Assembly (NCBI GenBank): GCA_003094535.1
Contig: NATV01000109.1
Location: 22,503 to 86,502, forward strand
Direction: 5' to 3'
Source of the DNA: a gamma proteobacterium symbiont of Ctena orbiculata
GTDB taxonomy: Bacteria > Pseudomonadota > Gammaproteobacteria > Chromatiales > Chromatiaceae
Length of the DNA: 64,000 bases
Both the position numbers and the translations under genes were made by a program. Shown one piece after another: positions 19,055 to 29,515 of the stretch. The notes under the pieces are model-generated. The model did not search any database. It saw only the letters and a list, made by a program, of their open reading frames with translations, and had not been told where the DNA came from. Position 1 is the stretch's first letter, and each line of letters opens with the position of its first letter.

Positions 19055-20738
19055 CTTCTGCGATCCACTTCCTGACGACCTGTGCCACCCGTTTCGGATC
19101 TTCCTCGATCATGTTGCGTGCGGCATCAAGGGTCTTCTCATAACTTCGCGGTCCGGGGAGATGGAGAGAGGCGTCATCTTCACCCAGTGCACCGATCGCA
19201 CCACCGGGCACACCGCCACCCCCTTCCAGACTCCCGTTTGCACCACCCGCACCCATTGCACCGCCTGCAGCCGCAGCCACACCTTCCGGCATGGCCGGTT
19301 CTATCGCTACCTGCTTCACGAGGCGGGTCATAACCGGCTTTATCAATCCAAAGATTAGTAGCAGAGCCAGGATATAGCCACCAACCTGCCGTACCGTATC
19401 CCAGAACCATGTCTCTTCCCACATCGGTATCTCCGGAAGCGGTTCCGGCGCCTCGGGCACGTAGAAGGCCTCGTCGATCACCTGAACACTGTCGCCGCGC
19501 TGCAGATCATAGCCGATCGCCTCCTTCACCAGGTTGGAGATCCGGGTAACCTCTTCGGCGGTACGCTCCACCGCCTCGACCGCTCCCTCCTCCGTGGTGC
19601 GATAGCGGTGGTTGACGACCACGGCGACGGAGAGTCGGCGCAGGCGACTGGTGGGCAGCCGAGTATGACTGATTGTCTTATCCAGCTCATAATTCCGCGT
19701 CGCCCGTTTACTCGAATTGACCGGTGTCGCATTCTCCGCTGCACCGCCGGCGCCGGCCAGTTGTGGTGATGTGGCCGCGGCCGGCGGTTGATTGGAGAGC
19801 GCGCCAGGCACACCCTGGACCTCGCTCAACACCGATTGCTGTTCGTTGACCTGTTCCGAGCGCAGCGCCGTGGCATCCGGGTTGAAATACTCCTGTGTCT
19901 TCTCCACATAGGTGAAATCGACATCCGCGGTGACCTCCGCGCGCAGGTTCTCCCGCCCCAGCATCGGAGCGAGGATATCCTCGATGCGCTGCTTGTAGTG
20001 ATTCTCGAGCTCCCGCGTGTACTCGAACTGGCTGCTGGTCAGCTCCATCTCCCGGGAGTCGTCCTTGCTGCTCAGGAGACGCCCCTTGTGGTCTACCACG
20101 GTCACCTTGGAAACCTCCAGTTCCGGTACGCTGGATGCAACCAGGTGAGTGATCGCCTCGACCTGCCCCTTCTCCAGGTTTCTTCCGGAGTAGAGTTTCA
20201 GCACGACCGACGCACTGGGGAATTTCCGCTTGCGTATGAACACCGATTGCTTCGGGTTCGCCAGGTGGACCCTTGCGCTCTCGACACTGGCCAGGGTCAT
20301 GATGGTGCGGGCCAGCTCACCCTCTATGGCGCGCTGATAGCGGGCCGACTCAACCAGACGACTGGTGGAAAACCCGGTATCCTCCTGCATCAACTCGAAG
20401 CCGGTTGAACCGGTCTGCGGCAATCCCTGGCCGGCAAGTTTCATCCGCGCCTGCTGCAGGGCGCTGCTGGGTACCATTACGATGCCGTTGCTCTGATCGA
20501 TCTCGTATTTTATGCCCGCCTGTTGCAGGGCCTGGGCAATCTCGATGGCGTCCTTGTGGGAGAGGTTGCCGTAGAGCGGGCTGTAGCTGGGTTCCTGGGT
20601 CCATAGCACCACCGCGAATCCCAACGCGACGCTCGCGGCAAATCCCACCAACACGGCAAATATGCGCAGCGTGGGATTAGTTTGGAGTCTATTCCTTACC
20701 TGGATCTCAGTCGTGGTCTCGGTTGCTGTCTCTGCCAT
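19044..20738 (-). CDS. fliF: Flagellar MS-ring protein FliF
   Basis: FliF forms the membrane MS ring of the flagellar basal body. The 564 residues contain an N-terminal membrane segment (IFAVLVGFAASVALGFAVVLW), the YscJ/FliF periplasmic ring-building domains (YSPLYGNLSHKDAIEIAQALQQAGIKYEI; LARTIMTLASVESARVHLANPKQSVF), a variable linker, a second membrane segment (VGGYILALLLIFGLIKPVM) and a cytoplasmic FliG-binding tail. The Gly/Ala-rich insert (GVAAAAGGAMGAGGANGSLEGGGG) before the tail is unusual. Confidence 0.96.
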   Translation of the reverse strand: MAETATETTTEIQVRNRLQTNPTLRIFAVLVGFAASVALGFAVVLWTQEPSYSPLYGNLSHKDAIEIAQALQQAGIKYEIDQSNGIVMVPSSALQQARMKLAGQGLPQTGSTGFELMQEDTGFSTSRLVESARYQRAIEGELARTIMTLASVESARVHLANPKQSVFIRKRKFPSASVVLKLYSGRNLEKGQVEAITHLVASSVPELEVSKVTVVDHKGRLLSSKDDSREMELTSSQFEYTRELENHYKQRIEDILAPMLGRENLRAEVTADVDFTYVEKTQEYFNPDATALRSEQVNEQQSVLSEVQGVPGALSNQPPAAATSPQLAGAGGAAENATPVNSSKRATRNYELDKTISHTRLPTSRLRRLSVAVVVNHRYRTTEEGAVEAVERTAEEVTRISNLVKEAIGYDLQRGDSVQVIDEAFYVPEAPEPLPEIPMWEETWFWDTVRQVGGYILALLLIFGLIKPVMTRLVKQVAIEPAMPEGVAAAAGGAMGAGGANGSLEGGGGVPGGAIGALGEDDASLHLPGPRSYEKTLDAARNMIEEDPKRVAQVVRKWIAEDGR

Positions 20739-20761
20739 TTTTTGCCTTCTTTATTAATAAT

Positions 20762-21082
20762 TTAAATTGGCATGTTCATTACGTCTTTATACGCTTCGAC
20801 GAGCTTGTTGCGCACCTGCACCATGGCCTCGAAGGAGAGACTCGACTTCTGTGCCGCAATCATCACCTGGGCCAGATCCATATCACCCTCACCGGTTTCA
20901 AAGGCGCTGCGCAGTGCACTGGCCTCCTTTTGCGCGGAATTGACATGGTCGATCGACTGCTTCAGGAGTTCACCGAAATCGTTCCCGGCGCTCTCCGATG
21001 CCTGGGCCGATCTATTGGCGGCCTGGGCCGACATCACCCGCATCTGGGCCAGGACTTGATCAATGTTCATGTTGTCACTCAT
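20762..21082 (-). CDS. fliE: Flagellar hook-basal body protein FliE
   Basis: FliE connects the MS ring to the proximal rod and is exported early. The 106-residue sequence ends with the conserved FliE motif (DMDLAQVMIAAQKSSLSFEAMVQVRNKLVEAYKDVMNM). It is the first gene of the fliEFGHIJ operon, 23 bases before fliF. GGGAAG lies seven bases before the ATG. A sigma-54-type promoter is readable 40 bases upstream. Confidence 0.95.
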   Translation of the reverse strand: MSDNMNIDQVLAQMRVMSAQAANRSAQASESAGNDFGELLKQSIDHVNSAQKEASALRSAFETGEGDMDLAQVMIAAQKSSLSFEAMVQVRNKLVEAYKDVMNMPI

Positions 21083-21121
21083 CGTTCACTTCCCGTTTAA
21101 TCAACAACTCACCTTATTCCA

Positions 21122-21137
21122 TGCAGTTTTCGTACCA
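21122..21137 (-). promoter_or_regulatory. Sigma-54 promoter upstream of fliE
   Basis: On the minus strand the sequence TGGTACGAAAACTGCA fits the sigma-54 consensus TGGCAC-N5-TTGC with two mismatches and exact GG-to-GC spacing. The predicted start near 21111 leaves a ~28-base leader before fliE with a good ribosome-binding site. In Vibrio and Pseudomonas the fliE operon depends on sigma-54, and here the activator genes flrBC/flrA are directly upstream. The -24 box touches the end of flrC. Confidence 0.7.
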
Positions 21138-21139
21138 GC

Positions 21140-22477
<1,338 letters not shown>

Positions 22478-22481
<4 letters not shown>

Positions 22482-23710
22482 GACAGGCTCCTCAACTCAG
22501 GATATTTTTTTACGGCTGTTCTTCGTTCACCCACCATCACCGGTTGCAGATCGCTCTTTCTCAGGGCAATTGGAAATCGCAGATGGAACAGGGCTCCACC
22601 TTGATCCGAGCGCCCACAACTGATCTCACCGCCATGGTTCAGGACAAGATTCTGGACCACGGCCAATCCCAGACCGGTACCGCCGTTGCGGGTGGTGAAG
22701 AAGGGATCGAAAATGTGTTGTTCCAGCTCGACAGGAATACCTCTGCCGTCATCGGCCACATCGAGCTCGATATCCGCATTCACCCGCAGCGAGAACCGAA
22801 TCAGGCTGGCACCCTGTTGAACGGCATTCTCCAGCAGATTGCCGAGCAGCCCCAGCAGGGCATCTTCGCGGCCCACCATGATGGCGCGCCCCCTGCTCTG
22901 ATCATCGATTTGGAGCTTGACTTCGGCAGCTTTGAGTTGCTGTTCGGCAGACGTGGCAAACCTTTTCACTAAAACGCCGAGAGCGAGTCGGGTTTCACCC
23001 GCATCCGCACCCCGGGCAAAGAGTAAGATGTCATGAATTTGACGTTCCATATGCTGTAGACGGTCACGTAACTTGGCGGTGAACTGATGGCGCCGTTCGC
23101 TGCTCAAGCCATCATTGGCGAGATGGGATACATAGAGCAGTGCGGTGCTCAATGGCGTACGCATCTGGTGGGCCAGTTGCGCCGACATTTCACCCATCGC
23201 ACTCAACCTTTCACGTCGGTTCAACCGCTCCTGTAGACCACGTGTCTCAGTCACATCGAGCAGCACCAGAATGCGTCCGGGGGTCTGTTCAAGGCGGTTG
23301 GATGAGAGGGTAAGTACGCGGCCGTTGCTCAGCCTCAGCTCGCTGCCGGCCAGATCGCTGCTCACGACGCTGGCACGCATGATATCCGGCCATAAATCGA
23401 GTTCCCGGATGGCGCCGAGCAGTCTTACCGCAGCGGGATTGAACTCCCGAACACGCTCCTCGCCATCCAGCCGTATGACAGCGGCCGGCAGGGTCTCGAG
23501 CAGTCGCTCGAGACGATCCGCCAGGCGCTCTTTTTCCGCCAGCTGCACCATCCGCTCGCTGCGTGCGGCTGCCAGCTCCTGACTCAACTCGAGAACCTGC
23601 GCCTGGAGCTGTTGATAGGAGCCGGTCAGCTCTTCCGAGAGCTGGTTAAACAGATTGAACGCCGATTCCAAGGCATGCTGTCTGTCAGCGAGAGATGGCT
23701 TGGGTGACAC
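22478..23710 (-). CDS. flrB: Flagellar sensor histidine kinase FlrB (FleS)
   Basis: A soluble histidine kinase that phosphorylates FlrC. The order is a coiled coil (LSEELTGSYQQLQAQVLELSQEL), a PAS domain (LLETLPAAVIRLDGEERVREFNPAAVRLLG), the H-box (SAMGEMSAQLAHQMRTPLSTALL) and the ATPase (NLLENAVQQGAS; DDGRGIP; GGTGLGLAVVQNLV). No membrane segment is present, as expected for FlrB. I prefer GTG 23710 (MSPKPSLADRQ) over the ORF-track TTG 23752, because a sigma-54 promoter at 23757-23771 predicts transcription from about 23745. Its stop overlaps the flrC start. Confidence 0.9.
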
Positions 23711-23756
23711 GTGATTCGGCCTCTGCGGTTGGTTTTGTGAACACACTACCAACTTC

Positions 23757-23771
23757 GCAATATACGTGCCG
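23757..23771 (-). promoter_or_regulatory. Sigma-54 promoter upstream of flrBC
   Basis: The minus-strand sequence CGGCACGTATATTGC matches TGGCACG-N4-TTGC with only the first T changed. It lies in the flrA-flrB gap, in the place expected for the FlrA/sigma-54-dependent flrBC promoter known from Vibrio and Pseudomonas. It also decides between possible flrB starts. Confidence 0.75.
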
Positions 23772-23824
23772 AATTTACGTTATCTTAATAATCAATGAGT
23801 TAGCTGGCTTGATTACCGGTCGCG

Positions 23825-25270
23825 TCAAATTCCCGGCGACTCTGTATGGCGTTGAAGGCCATATTTTCGCAGTTTCTCAACCAGGGTCGTTCGGCGCATA
23901 TGCAGGCGCTTAGCGGCATGAGCGACAATCCCATCCGATTCATCCAGGGCCTGCTGAATCAGGCTCTGCTCGAGTGAATTCAGGTGGGCTTTGAGATCGA
24001 GACCGTCATTGGGAAGTCGTGGCGCATTGATGACAGTGCCCGGCTCTTCGCCCTCAAGGGTGACTTGCGGTAACTGCATGGCCTCTGGCAGCTCCCCGGT
24101 GGGACGAAACTTCTCAGGCAGATCGGCGACGTCGACGACGCCATAGGGATGGAGGATGGCGAGTCGCTCGATTAGGTTGGCCAATTCCCTGACGTTGCCC
24201 GGCCAGCGGTAGTGACTCAGGGCAGCGATCGCGGCCGGCGTCAGTCTCACCGACCCCCTCTTCTCGTTCTCGATACGGTGGATCAGGTCATTCACCAGGA
24301 CAGGAATATCCTCCACCCGATCCCGTAGCGGGGGCATTTCGATGGGAAACACATTCAAGCGATAGAAGAGGTCCTCGCGGAAATCACCATGCTTGATCGC
24401 ATCTTCCAGATTTCGATGAGTAGCCGCGATGATGCGGACGTTGCAGGGGATGGTTCTGTTACTGCCGACCCTTTCAAAGGTTCTCTCCTGCAGCACCCGC
24501 AACAACTTGACCTGCATCGGCATGCTCATGTCGCCGATCTCATCAAGAAACAGCGTGCCCCCCTCGGCCATTTCAAAGCGCCCTTGACGGGCACTGATGG
24601 CGCCTGTGAAAGCACCCTTTTCATGGCCGAACAGCTCGCTCTCGAGCAGATCCCCCGGGATTGCGCCGCAATTGACCGGAACAAAGGGCTTACCCCGCCG
24701 TACAGAGTGGAAATGGAGCTTGCGGGCAACCACCTCTTTCCCTGTGCCTGACTCACCCAGGATCAGCACGGTCGCTTCGGAATCCGCCACCTGTTCGATC
24801 ATCTTGTTGACCCGTCGAGTCGCCCTGCTGCTGCCGGAAAGGCTGCGAAAGAGCTCAACCGGACGTGATGTCTGGGTATCGGATGTCTTCAATTCCTGAT
24901 AGACCTGGGCCTTATGGGTAAGGGCCATCAGATCGTCGTAGAGACAGGGCATCTTGAAGCCGCCCAAGACATTGTCACAGCCTTCGAGCTTTTCCGGCAG
25001 GCCCCTCTCTTCATCGTAGAGTTGAAAAGCCGGCAGGCCCGGAAATTGATCCTGCAGGGTTCGTGCGATCAGCAACCGTTGATCCGGCTCCAGATCGAGA
25101 CCGAGGAAAACAGCGACGCAGGCACTCCCTTTGTCCAGTGATGGCAGTTCTATCTCAGTCGGATCGGCGACGACACACAATTCGCCTTCGACAAAGCCGA
25201 TGATATGCTTCAGGTAGCTCTGCCGTTCAGAATCCTGATCGATTAGATAGATACATAGATTTGGGAACAC
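23825..25270 (-). CDS. flrA: Sigma-54 flagellar master regulator FlrA (FleQ)
   Basis: FlrA/FleQ activates flrBC and other class II flagellar genes with sigma-54 and, in Pseudomonas, responds to c-di-GMP. The sensible start is GTG 25270 ([13 protein letters not shown]) with AGAAGG upstream, 481 aa; the longer ORF adds 21 residues. Domains in order: a degenerate N-terminal receiver ([18 protein letters not shown]), AAA+ core with Walker A ([13 protein letters not shown]), GAFTGA ([13 protein letters not shown]), Walker B ([11 protein letters not shown]) and arginine-finger region, then a Fis-type DNA-binding helix ([20 protein letters not shown]). Confidence 0.92.
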   Translation of the reverse strand: MFPNLCIYLIDQDSERQSYLKHIIGFVEGELCVVADPTEIELPSLDKGSACVAVFLGLDLEPDQRLLIARTLQDQFPGLPAFQLYDEERGLPEKLEGCDNVLGGFKMPCLYDDLMALTHKAQVYQELKTSDTQTSRPVELFRSLSGSSRATRRVNKMIEQVADSEATVLILGESGTGKEVVARKLHFHSVRRGKPFVPVNCGAIPGDLLESELFGHEKGAFTGAISARQGRFEMAEGGTLFLDEIGDMSMPMQVKLLRVLQERTFERVGSNRTIPCNVRIIAATHRNLEDAIKHGDFREDLFYRLNVFPIEMPPLRDRVEDIPVLVNDLIHRIENEKRGSVRLTPAAIAALSHYRWPGNVRELANLIERLAILHPYGVVDVADLPEKFRPTGELPEAMQLPQVTLEGEEPGTVINAPRLPNDGLDLKAHLNSLEQSLIQQALDESDGIVAHAAKRLHMRRTTLVEKLRKYGLQRHTESPGI

Positions 25271-25347
25271 GGGACCTTCTGTACATTTCGTTTGGCCGCT
25301 TGACCAGGTCGCTTTGACACGGCATTTAACCAACCTATTGTCAGCGA

Positions 25348-25376
25348 AGTTAAGCAGTAATTCTGCAAAATGTCAA
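25348..25376 (-). promoter_or_regulatory. Likely sigma-70 promoter of flrA
   Basis: On the minus strand TTGACA (25371-25376) is followed after 17 bases by TTAACT (25348-25353), a full -35 and a moderate -10. It predicts a start near 25341 and a ~70-base leader before GTG 25270. A sigma-70 promoter fits the top of the flagellar hierarchy. The remaining gap to 25690 is AT-rich and shows no other clear element. Confidence 0.55.
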
Positions 25377-25689
25377 AATTTCGTCGATCCAATATTTTTA
25401 CTTAACAGATTCAATTAACACATTGTTAAATTTAAAAAATAATTATACAACCACACCAACCTATCGATAAACACATTATTTTCTTAGGTTTGATTGTAGA
25501 TCCCCTTTTTTCGATCCGGCCACTCTCTTGCCAAGGTAATATTTTTCCCTTGTCGAGGCGATCTGATGACAGACCGGCAAGGCGTGACTTCCACCCCGGG
25601 ACTTCTACATGAAGAGTGATCTTGATATGGTTTTATCAACAAATCTCGGTATATACTTACATTTATACAGGTTGAATCTAAGACACTCC

Positions 25690-26328
25690 ATGGCAAAGCT
25701 CACGCTCACATTCAAAGGTCACGTTATCGATGTCTTTCACCTCGAGAGTGACAAGACCCAGATCGGGCGCAATGATGACTGCACCATCCCGATAGACAGT
25801 CTCGCCATTGCCCCGCTGCAGGCGGTTATTACCAAACAGAGCGATCAGCGTTATCAGCTGGAGGCCCTGGACGAGGCATTTCCCGTCCTCGTCAACCATG
25901 AAAAGACCGCGGAGGCCACCCTAAATCATGGGGATGTCATCCAGGTCGGCAAACACACCCTCTCATTTGCAGAGGACGTGATGGATCTCGGTGCCGATTT
26001 GAGCCAGAGCGAAACAGCTGAGCAGATCCCCGTTGCGGCCAAACAGGATGAAGGTGATGAGAGCATACCCAAGCTGGGTGTACTCCAGATCATCAATGGG
26101 GATAATTTCGGACGCATCATCCCCTTGAATAGAAACATGACCAGAATCGGGCATGCCGGTGGTGATTGCGCAATGATCGCACGCAGGGAAGGCGGCTATT
26201 TCATCTCTTTTCTCGAAGGGCCCAACCCTCCCCGAATCAATCAAAAGCCGATCGGCGACGAAGCCAGATTGTTGACGGATGGCGATATCATCGATGTGGG
26301 CGGCACTCAGATGCAGTTCCATGACTAG
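25690..26328 (+). CDS. FHA-domain protein with two forkhead-associated repeats
   Basis: Start at ATG 25690 (MAKLTLTFKGHVIDVFHL), 212 aa; the ORF-track start is upstream of any homology. Two FHA-like phosphothreonine-recognition domains are visible. The first spans residues 1-95 (KTQIGRNDDCTIPIDSLAIAPLQAVI), and the second ~140-212 (GRIIPLNRNMTRIGHAGGDCAMIARREGGYFISF). An acidic linker separates them. The second has a weaker phospho-binding signature. It overlaps a PilZ gene by eight bases and lies next to flrA, so a signalling role at the envelope or flagellum is plausible but not shown. Confidence 0.83.
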   Translation: MAKLTLTFKGHVIDVFHLESDKTQIGRNDDCTIPIDSLAIAPLQAVITKQSDQRYQLEALDEAFPVLVNHEKTAEATLNHGDVIQVGKHTLSFAEDVMDLGADLSQSETAEQIPVAAKQDEGDESIPKLGVLQIINGDNFGRIIPLNRNMTRIGHAGGDCAMIARREGGYFISFLEGPNPPRINQKPIGDEARLLTDGDIIDVGGTQMQFHD

Positions 26329-26683
26329 ATCGGACGAACGCAGGCGCTTTCACCGTATCCTGTTCGACGCCCCTGCCACCATCATCAGGCAACAGATCGC
26401 CTACCCCACCAGCCTCATCGATATCTCGTTAAAAGGAGCTCTGCTCAAGGCGCCGGCAGACTGGCCAGGCGAACAGGGCGACGATGTCAGTGTCGAGGTC
26501 ATGCTCAATGATGCCGAGGCGGTAATCACCATGCACGCCGTTTGCGCCCATGAAGAGAATCAACACATCGGTGTATTGTGCATGGAGATCGATATGGAGA
26601 GCATCACCCTTCTACGCCGCCTGATCGAATTGAATATCGCTGATGAAGAGCTGCTGCAGCGCGACCTGGAGGCGTTGGGTTAA
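26321..26683 (+). CDS. PilZ-domain c-di-GMP receptor-like protein
   Basis: The start is ATG 26321 (MTRSDERRRFHRILFDAPATI), 120 aa, overlapping the FHA gene by eight bases. The PilZ signature is the RRRFHR motif (RxxxR) followed by LIDISLKGALL, matching the (D/N)xSxxG motif, so c-di-GMP binding residues are present. The protein is a single domain. Coupling to an FHA gene suggests c-di-GMP and phospho-signals meet in one pathway. The partner is not known. Confidence 0.88.
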   Translation: MTRSDERRRFHRILFDAPATIIRQQIAYPTSLIDISLKGALLKAPADWPGEQGDDVSVEVMLNDAEAVITMHAVCAHEENQHIGVLCMEIDMESITLLRRLIELNIADEELLQRDLEALG

Positions 26684-26717
26684 GCCCTGTTGTCACGAAT
26701 CCGCCAGGCCTTGGCAC

Positions 26718-26918
26718 CTATTCATCCCCGGAATCTCTATTACCCCGTTTGCGCTGGAGTATAACCGTCATCGCCAAGGCTCCGAACAGCGCGTAGTAGA
26801 CGGCTTCGCTGCGCTCGGCACCCAACAGCAGCGAACCGTAACCGCCGATGGCGGCACCGATCCCGCCAAAGGCCAGGCCGCGCATCATCCGGCACAGTGT
26901 GCAGTTACTGTTATCCAT
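26718..26918 (-). CDS. Small hydrophobic membrane protein, unknown
   Basis: A 66-residue protein with two predicted membrane segments (GLAFGGIGAAIGGYGSLLLGA; AVYYALFGALAMTVILQ) and an N-terminal CTLCRMM. It overlaps the end of the DUF1841 gene by eight bases, which supports real translation. No named family is recognised. Alternative reading frames here give no better candidate. Confidence 0.6.
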   Translation of the reverse strand: MDNSNCTLCRMMRGLAFGGIGAAIGGYGSLLLGAERSEAVYYALFGALAMTVILQRKRGNRDSGDE

Positions 26919-27345
26919 CGCCCAACAGTCGTTCGATACAGCCGATGTAGGCGGCCTCGTCCGGCATCCGGTTGGCGGATTGGGCTTCCCACAATATCCG
27001 TCCCAGGCACTCCATCAGTTGATGCTCGGCTTCATGTGCCTCACCCAAGTGCCGGCATAGGCGCCGATAGAGTTCGCTGATGCCCAGCGGCCGGTCCGTT
27101 GTAACCTGTTCCAGCAGGCTGATATGCATGGCCATGTGCAAAAACGGATTCTCCTCGCCACCCTCGCCATGAAACTCCTGTAACAGATAGCGTTCCCTGT
27201 CATTCAGCATCCGATGGTATTCCGGATGGGCGTTGACCACGCTGCAGACCATCTTCTCCAGCGGTTCCATATCATCACCGGCCTGATGCTTTCGCCATGC
27301 CTCGAAAAAGACCTGGCGCAGCTGGTTACGATCACCGCTGATCAT
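26911..27345 (-). CDS. DUF1841 family protein
   Basis: Start at ATG 27345 (MISGDRNQLRQVFFEAWRKHQAG), 144 aa, the usual DUF1841 length; the ORF-track start adds 46 unrelated residues. Typical segments are PLEKMVCSVVNAHPEYH, ENPFLHMAMHISLLEQVTTDRP and HEAEHQLMECLGRILWEAQ. The function of the family is unknown. It lies between the DUF302 gene and the small membrane protein in a tight minus-strand run (14-base gap, 8-base overlap). Confidence 0.88.
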   Translation of the reverse strand: MISGDRNQLRQVFFEAWRKHQAGDDMEPLEKMVCSVVNAHPEYHRMLNDRERYLLQEFHGEGGEENPFLHMAMHISLLEQVTTDRPLGISELYRRLCRHLGEAHEAEHQLMECLGRILWEAQSANRMPDEAAYIGCIERLLGDG

Positions 27346-27359
27346 GGATAAGGCTTGTT

Positions 27360-27818
27360 TCAGGGTTGTGTGGCATGCCTGGCGAACTTCTTCAATGCCG
27401 CGGTGACATTCTGTTTGACTTTTTCTCTGTCGTTGATGGCAAACCGGCTGAAAAGGTGGTCGGGGCTGTTGTAGCTCAACCACACCTTACCTTCCGCATC
27501 CTGCCACACCAAGGCCTTCAACGGCAGATCGATACCAATGCGCTGATCGCTTGTCATCAGCGCAGTACCGACCTTGGGGCTGCCGAAGATAATCAATTCG
27601 GTGGGACGCAGGGTTTTTCCCACCTTTGCCGCACCCGCCGCATGGTCTATGCGGTTGAACACCTTCAATCCCGCCCCGGTTGCCGCCGAGGCAAATCGAT
27701 CGGCGGTCTCGCCTACGCTGAATTGGCTGGATAGGTTGACAAGTCCCGAATCTGCCAGCGCAACAGGGGCGCTCACCGCCATTAGAATCAGCACCAGTAA
27801 TGGGGTTGTTTTGCTCAT
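27360..27818 (-). CDS. Secreted DUF302 domain protein
   Basis: Start at ATG 27818 with AAAGGAG seven bases upstream, 152 aa. It has a signal peptide (MSKTTPLLVLILMAVSAPVALA) and a DUF302 domain (FNRIDHAAGAAKVGKTLRPTELIIFGSPKVGTALM; GIDLPLKALVWQDAEGKVWLSYN). The protein should be periplasmic. DUF302 proteins are small, with no agreed function. It lies 53 bases downstream of nth. Confidence 0.87.
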   Translation of the reverse strand: MSKTTPLLVLILMAVSAPVALADSGLVNLSSQFSVGETADRFASAATGAGLKVFNRIDHAAGAAKVGKTLRPTELIIFGSPKVGTALMTSDQRIGIDLPLKALVWQDAEGKVWLSYNSPDHLFSRFAINDREKVKQNVTAALKKFARHATQP

Positions 27819-27871
27819 CGTCATCTCCTTTTGGTAGCACCGGACGGTTGGTCTAAAAACTTCAGACAGGT

Positions 27872-28504
27872 TTATTCTCGCTTCTCGGGGAACTCGCACA
27901 GATCCTCGATGACACAACTCCCGCATCGGGGCCTGCGCGCAATACAAGTATATCGTCCATGTAATATCAGCCAATGGTGGGCATCATGCAAGAATGGTGG
28001 GGGAATCGTGCGCAATAATTTTCTTTCAACCTCCAGCGGTGTCCTGCCCGGGGCCAGGCGGGTTCGGTTGGCAACCCGAAAAATATGGGTATCCACCGCC
28101 ATCGTGGGTTGGCCAAAGGCTGTGTTCAATACCACATTGGCGGTCTTGCGCCCCACGCCCGGCAGATTCTCAAGGGCCTTGCGAGTCTGTGGCACCTCGC
28201 CTCCATGCGCCTCAAGCAGGATCCGGCAGGTTTCGATAATGTTCTTGGCTTTGTTGTTGAACAGTCCTATGGTCCTGATATACCGCTTCAGTCCCTCGAC
28301 GCCCAGGGAAAGCATCGATTGCGGCGTATTGGCAACGGAAAAAAGTTCCGCGGTGGCTTTATTCACGCTTTTGTCAGTCGCCTGGGCCGAAAGGACCACC
28401 GCCACCAGCAGTTCGAAGGCGGATTCATAACTGAGTTCAGTGGTGGGGTTGGGGTTGTTCGCCTGCAGGCGTTCAAATATCGCCTGACGTTTCTGTCTGT
28501 TCAT
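27872..28504 (-). CDS. nth: Endonuclease III
   Basis: A base-excision-repair DNA glycosylase/AP lyase for oxidised pyrimidines. The 210 residues have the helix-hairpin-helix (LENLPGVGRKTANVVLNTAFG), the catalytic Lys and Asp of the family (LSAQATDKSVNKAT; VDTHIFRVANR), and the C-terminal 4Fe-4S cluster cysteines (CIARRPRCGSCVIEDLCEF, C-X6-C-X2-C-X5-C). Length matches E. coli Nth (211). Confidence 0.97.
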   Translation of the reverse strand: MNRQKRQAIFERLQANNPNPTTELSYESAFELLVAVVLSAQATDKSVNKATAELFSVANTPQSMLSLGVEGLKRYIRTIGLFNNKAKNIIETCRILLEAHGGEVPQTRKALENLPGVGRKTANVVLNTAFGQPTMAVDTHIFRVANRTRLAPGRTPLEVERKLLRTIPPPFLHDAHHWLILHGRYTCIARRPRCGSCVIEDLCEFPEKRE

Positions 28505-28587
28505 ATAAAATGGAACGGCCTGTTTAGGTTAGCGACTATAGCAAGCAGGAACTCGCTTGTTCCAGTCTCCTCATGTAGTCTCGTCCC

Positions 28588-29511
28588 ATGGTCAGTCAGG
28601 AATTCAGACGTTTCAGCATCCGCCGCCTCAATCCGTTCAATGGCGTACTCCAGGTCTTTTACGGAGAATCTGCCCGCGCACTGAGCGGCAATGGCGCTGT
28701 CTGGGAGATTCAGGTTCTCAGCGATACACCCCAAGGCCTGTGGGCCAACATCCCTTTCAGCGGCAAGGAGTTCTACACCTTCGGGCGTTGGTCGCCAGAC
28801 ACGGGGCTGCAGCAGGTACCGGTCAATCCGCTATTCAACGTTCGCGATATGATCGCTTCGGCGGAACAGCTGATCGCTGCCCTGTCAGCCGCCGTCGAGA
28901 CACTCCCCTTCCCCCCGGCAGACCCTTATGAGCTCTGGCTGCTGGATGAGCAGAAACTGACGCCGGTCGCGCTCTTGGCATCGTGTCAAAATAGCGATCA
29001 GCTGGATCAAGCGGTCAACGCCAAATGGATCGCCGCCGAACGCGGCGATTTCTCATTTGTCTCTGCAAACCTGCTGCAGAGGGGACTAGCCAACAACGAC
29101 GGTTATAATCCCAGGGTGCATGCCTCGATCCTGGAGGCGACGGTGCGGGGCCGTGGCGGCCAGCAGCATCGACGAGCCTGGTTCAGACGCTGTGCGGACG
29201 GCAGCCACACGCCCTGTGAGCCGGCGCAGGATGACATCGATCCCTGTGCGTTTCCCCGGCTGCCGATCACCGAGACGTGGGAAGATGAGGAGGACCGTCG
29301 CCTGGTGGCAGACTATATCGCATGGAGGGCGCCGCAGCTGCTGCAGTTGCATGGGCTCCACCCGGAGACGCGTCAGCGCCTTGAACAAATCGCCGTGAGT
29401 CAGTCCGAGACCGTGGAGCGCCTGTGGCGTCTCTATCCGGAAATACACAATAAAGACCTGTTGAATCGTGCGCGGGTAGAGGCAAAAATCCGTTCTGCAA
29501 ACCGGAAATGA
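28588..29511 (+). CDS. Conserved hypothetical protein, 307 aa
   Basis: No domain is recognised. The protein is soluble, about 34 kDa, with an N-terminal half of mixed strand character (RLNPFNGVLQVFYGESARALS; VWEIQVLSDTPQGLWANIPFS) and a C-terminal helical half (WRAPQLLQLHGLHPETRQRLEQIAVSQ). It is followed four bases later by hemH, so they are likely co-transcribed. The opposite-strand ORF 28501-28734 is a shadow. Coding is well supported by an uninterrupted frame and spacing to hemH. Confidence 0.75.
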   Translation: MVSQEFRRFSIRRLNPFNGVLQVFYGESARALSGNGAVWEIQVLSDTPQGLWANIPFSGKEFYTFGRWSPDTGLQQVPVNPLFNVRDMIASAEQLIAALSAAVETLPFPPADPYELWLLDEQKLTPVALLASCQNSDQLDQAVNAKWIAAERGDFSFVSANLLQRGLANNDGYNPRVHASILEATVRGRGGQQHRRAWFRRCADGSHTPCEPAQDDIDPCAFPRLPITETWEDEEDRRLVADYIAWRAPQLLQLHGLHPETRQRLEQIAVSQSETVERLWRLYPEIHNKDLLNRARVEAKIRSANRK

Positions 29512-29515
29512 GGCT

